Source: Struthidea cinerea (taxonomy: Eukaryota > Chordata > Aves > Passeriformes > Corcoracidae). From it: 64,000 nucleotides of DNA. Positions within the stretch are counted from its first letter, which is position 1. Each line of letters opens with the position of its first letter. The notes under the pieces are model-generated. The model was not told where the DNA came from and made no database searches. It saw only the letters and a list, made by a program, of their open reading frames with translations. The position numbers and the translations under genes were made by a program. The stretch covers positions 1,122,326 through 1,186,325 of the forward strand of contig VZTI01004555.1 of assembly GCA_013397865.1 (NCBI GenBank), in the 5' to 3' direction. Positions 61,901 to 64,000 of the stretch are shown in pieces.

Positions 61901-64000
61901 GACACAAACAACTAACAGTATTCTGTAATCAATGCACATCATCTGAGCACCGAAACTTTAAATTATTTATATATTTTAAATATGTCTAATTGAAAGGATA
62001 GCAACACAAACTGTATGAATCATAGCCCTCTCAAGTAATTAGATTTGTTATCCCTGCAGACTGCAAACAGTGCGCTGGCTTTCTATTCTAATGTGAATTC
62101 AACCCCTTGTCAGCTGCCCCACGCATGAGAATACACCTCCACTCTTTCATCAGGAAAGATATCAACAGCAGGAAACTAGCCCTTCTTTCATCTCTGAGGC
62201 ACCCACCCACCTTTCCAAAGGGTTTTCAACCAGGTGTGGAAACCTTTCTGAATCTGTGCTGAAAGATCTCTTAATTATTATGGCAAAGGAGGTAAATCCT
62301 TTGAGAGCAGCATGCTCCAAGCAGCAGCCTTCTAGTGTTTACTCATCCAGCAGTTGCTTAGTTTGACAGTGCATTACAAGAGCTTGTAAGAAACTTTGGA
62401 CTTGCATTGTACAGGCATGAAACTCTTACAGAGAGGAGCTGCTTTTTCAGATGTCTTGTTATATAATTAAACAAGAAAGTGGGGGGGGGAAATCAAGCAA
62501 GCTGCCTTTTTGGCACAAACTTACACAGTCCTCACCCTGCCAGCATATTGCATCAGATTCCCACTGCAAGGCCAATTCATAGCAGCTCAGTAGCCGAACC
62601 CCTGACTGTTATCTCCCGCTAAGCTACTTCACGCTCACGAGGCAGTAAGTACAACTGTTTATTGCATCTTCCTTCCTGAGGAGCTGCTCACCACACCAAG
62701 ATTAGAGGGAATCTGAGCTTGCAATTAGGCTACAGGTCTCGCAAGTGTCAGAGAATACAGTTTCCAAAAAATTTCAACCATCGAGCCCTACTGCATGCTG
62801 CACACTGAGTAAACTCCAGGTATCTGTTACTCCGTGCTCGGGTCTGCCGACGTTCTGACCCTGTGACAACTCCTATTTTATTACGTTCCTAGGCACGCTT
62901 TGAAACCCTGCAGAAAAGGGGGATTAATTTACCCATCATCGAGTGCTTATCAAGGACGTCCCCTGAGACCTGCAGGAAGGAGACCACACAAACAGGCCTT
63001 TGCTCACAGGTCTCCTCACCTGAACACCTGGCTGAGGCCCCCTACTCTTCTACACTGGAACATTTTTTCCCCCATGGCAGAGATCCGCTCCCAGATAGGA
63101 CACAACTCTTTATGGCAGAGGCCCACCCCAACAACAGGAACAGGGGTTTCTGTGCTCCTCATTGAAGCAGCCTATCTCAGGCACCTCACATGGGAAATTA
63201 AACTTCTTGCAACCATTTGCAGCAACCAAGAAAACAAAAGGTCCAGCAGTCCTGAATCCAATGAGGTAAGATACGTGACCTTTTACACCACAGAAATAAG
63301 AGCCCACTCCAAACCCAGCAAGTCAAAAGAGAGATTCCTCTCGATATCAAAGGGCTTTGGATCTGGCCTGAAAATGCAAACCTCACTCTGCATTTGGACA
63401 CTGCTCCACAATGCACTTCCAAACAAAACTATATTTAGATTCAATGGGAATTCTGTAGATCATACAGGAACTCTCTGAATGAAAACGAAGGTCAGTAGGG
63501 TTTGGCTTCCTCTTCAGACCCTCCTCCCCATTCTTGCAAACATCCAGATAAGCATTGTTTAGAAAACAATACATTACTTCCAAATGTTATCAAAACCCCA
63601 ACACACGTTTTGTGTGTCCTGAAACAGAATCTCAGGGTCTTCTGTTGCATTTTGCCCCATCAGCTAATTCTCAGGATCTCTTCAGATGTCTAGGCAAGAC
63701 TCTGTATCAAGACTGTCTTTTTTTACCTTTCAAAAGCTTTGCTCTACCTGCTCTGACAAAGGAAAAGGGACAAGGATAATAAAGGCCTTTGATAAACAGA
63801 AAACAAACACGGAAAGAAAAATCTGTGCAGACAATTACAACACACACAAATAAAGCTGCACCTGTGTTAGAGGGAACCTCTTGGCATCGTCATGCACTTT
63901 CTCCATTCCCTCCCAGACATGAACTGCCACTGTGCAGCACAAACTGGAGGAAAAAAACACAGCCAGTGCTTGCCCGAGGGACATTAAGGACAGGAGTGAG
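52991..64000. other. Unique non-coding stretch, presumed KIF26A upstream intron or flank
   Basis: I saw no exon, RNA gene or confident transposon. Candidate conserved blocks are near 58590-58990 and 61600-62100. A possible old repeat with TTTACACCGGTATAAATC lies near 60903. The 192-codon open frame at 62900-63478 has no recognisable domain. Whether the KIF26A start site lies beyond 64000 cannot be told from this window. Confidence 0.4.
60903..60955. repeat. Possible ancient DNA-transposon-like repeat
   Basis: The near-palindrome TTTACACCGGTATAAA followed by TCCCTTCTGTGGATGTAGTTG resembles, from memory, an old amniote repeat with ACACCGGTATAA...CCTTGTGTAGAC. The match is partial. Confidence 0.3.

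Noticed and set aside
62900..63478. 192-codon open frame on the plus strand
   Set aside because: No family resemblance and composition like the surrounding intron.

Overview
This is an ordinary-looking stretch of vertebrate nuclear DNA, most likely from a bird. The signs are several CR1 LINE fragments of different ages, one young ERVL-like LTR element with 5-bp target-site duplications, long introns with GT/AG splice sites, and no bacterial-type gene packing. Turtle or crocodile cannot be formally excluded, because CR1 is abundant there too.

The only host gene I can support is KIF26A, on the minus strand. Two coding exons are visible. Exon A (34256-34756) encodes the cysteine-containing region in front of the kinesin motor. 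Exon B (17519-17685) is next in transcription order and ends in the SAAASFFIR segment just before the motor. A 16,570-bp intron separates them. The start exon lies beyond position 64000 or was not recognised. The motor and tail exons are expected below position 1. On this reading nearly the whole window is KIF26A intron: 1-17518, 17686-34255 and 34757-64000.

At 245-4418 sits a complete, recently inserted LTR element: 769- and 773-bp LTRs, ATCAC duplications on both sides, and a 2.6-kb interior with no recognisable gag, pol or env. It lies on the minus strand, in the same sense as KIF26A, so its TATA boxes and poly(A) signals face the way the gene is transcribed. The interior carries tandem repeats: 80-bp units, 72-bp (24-codon) units, and a triple CCAAT-like array. 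It looks like a non-autonomous element.

CR1 fragments lie at about 5.55-5.67 kb (-), 24.99-25.80 kb (+), 26.24-27.13 kb (-, internally deleted), 43.35-43.69 kb (+), 44.12-44.44 kb (+) and 52.89-52.99 kb (+), with a weaker candidate near 32.2 kb. The rest is unique non-coding sequence with short homopolymers and dinucleotide runs. The assembly has a 41-N gap at 37205-37245 and single Ns at 4041 and 40316. No tRNA, rRNA, CRISPR array or complete intronless gene was recognised.
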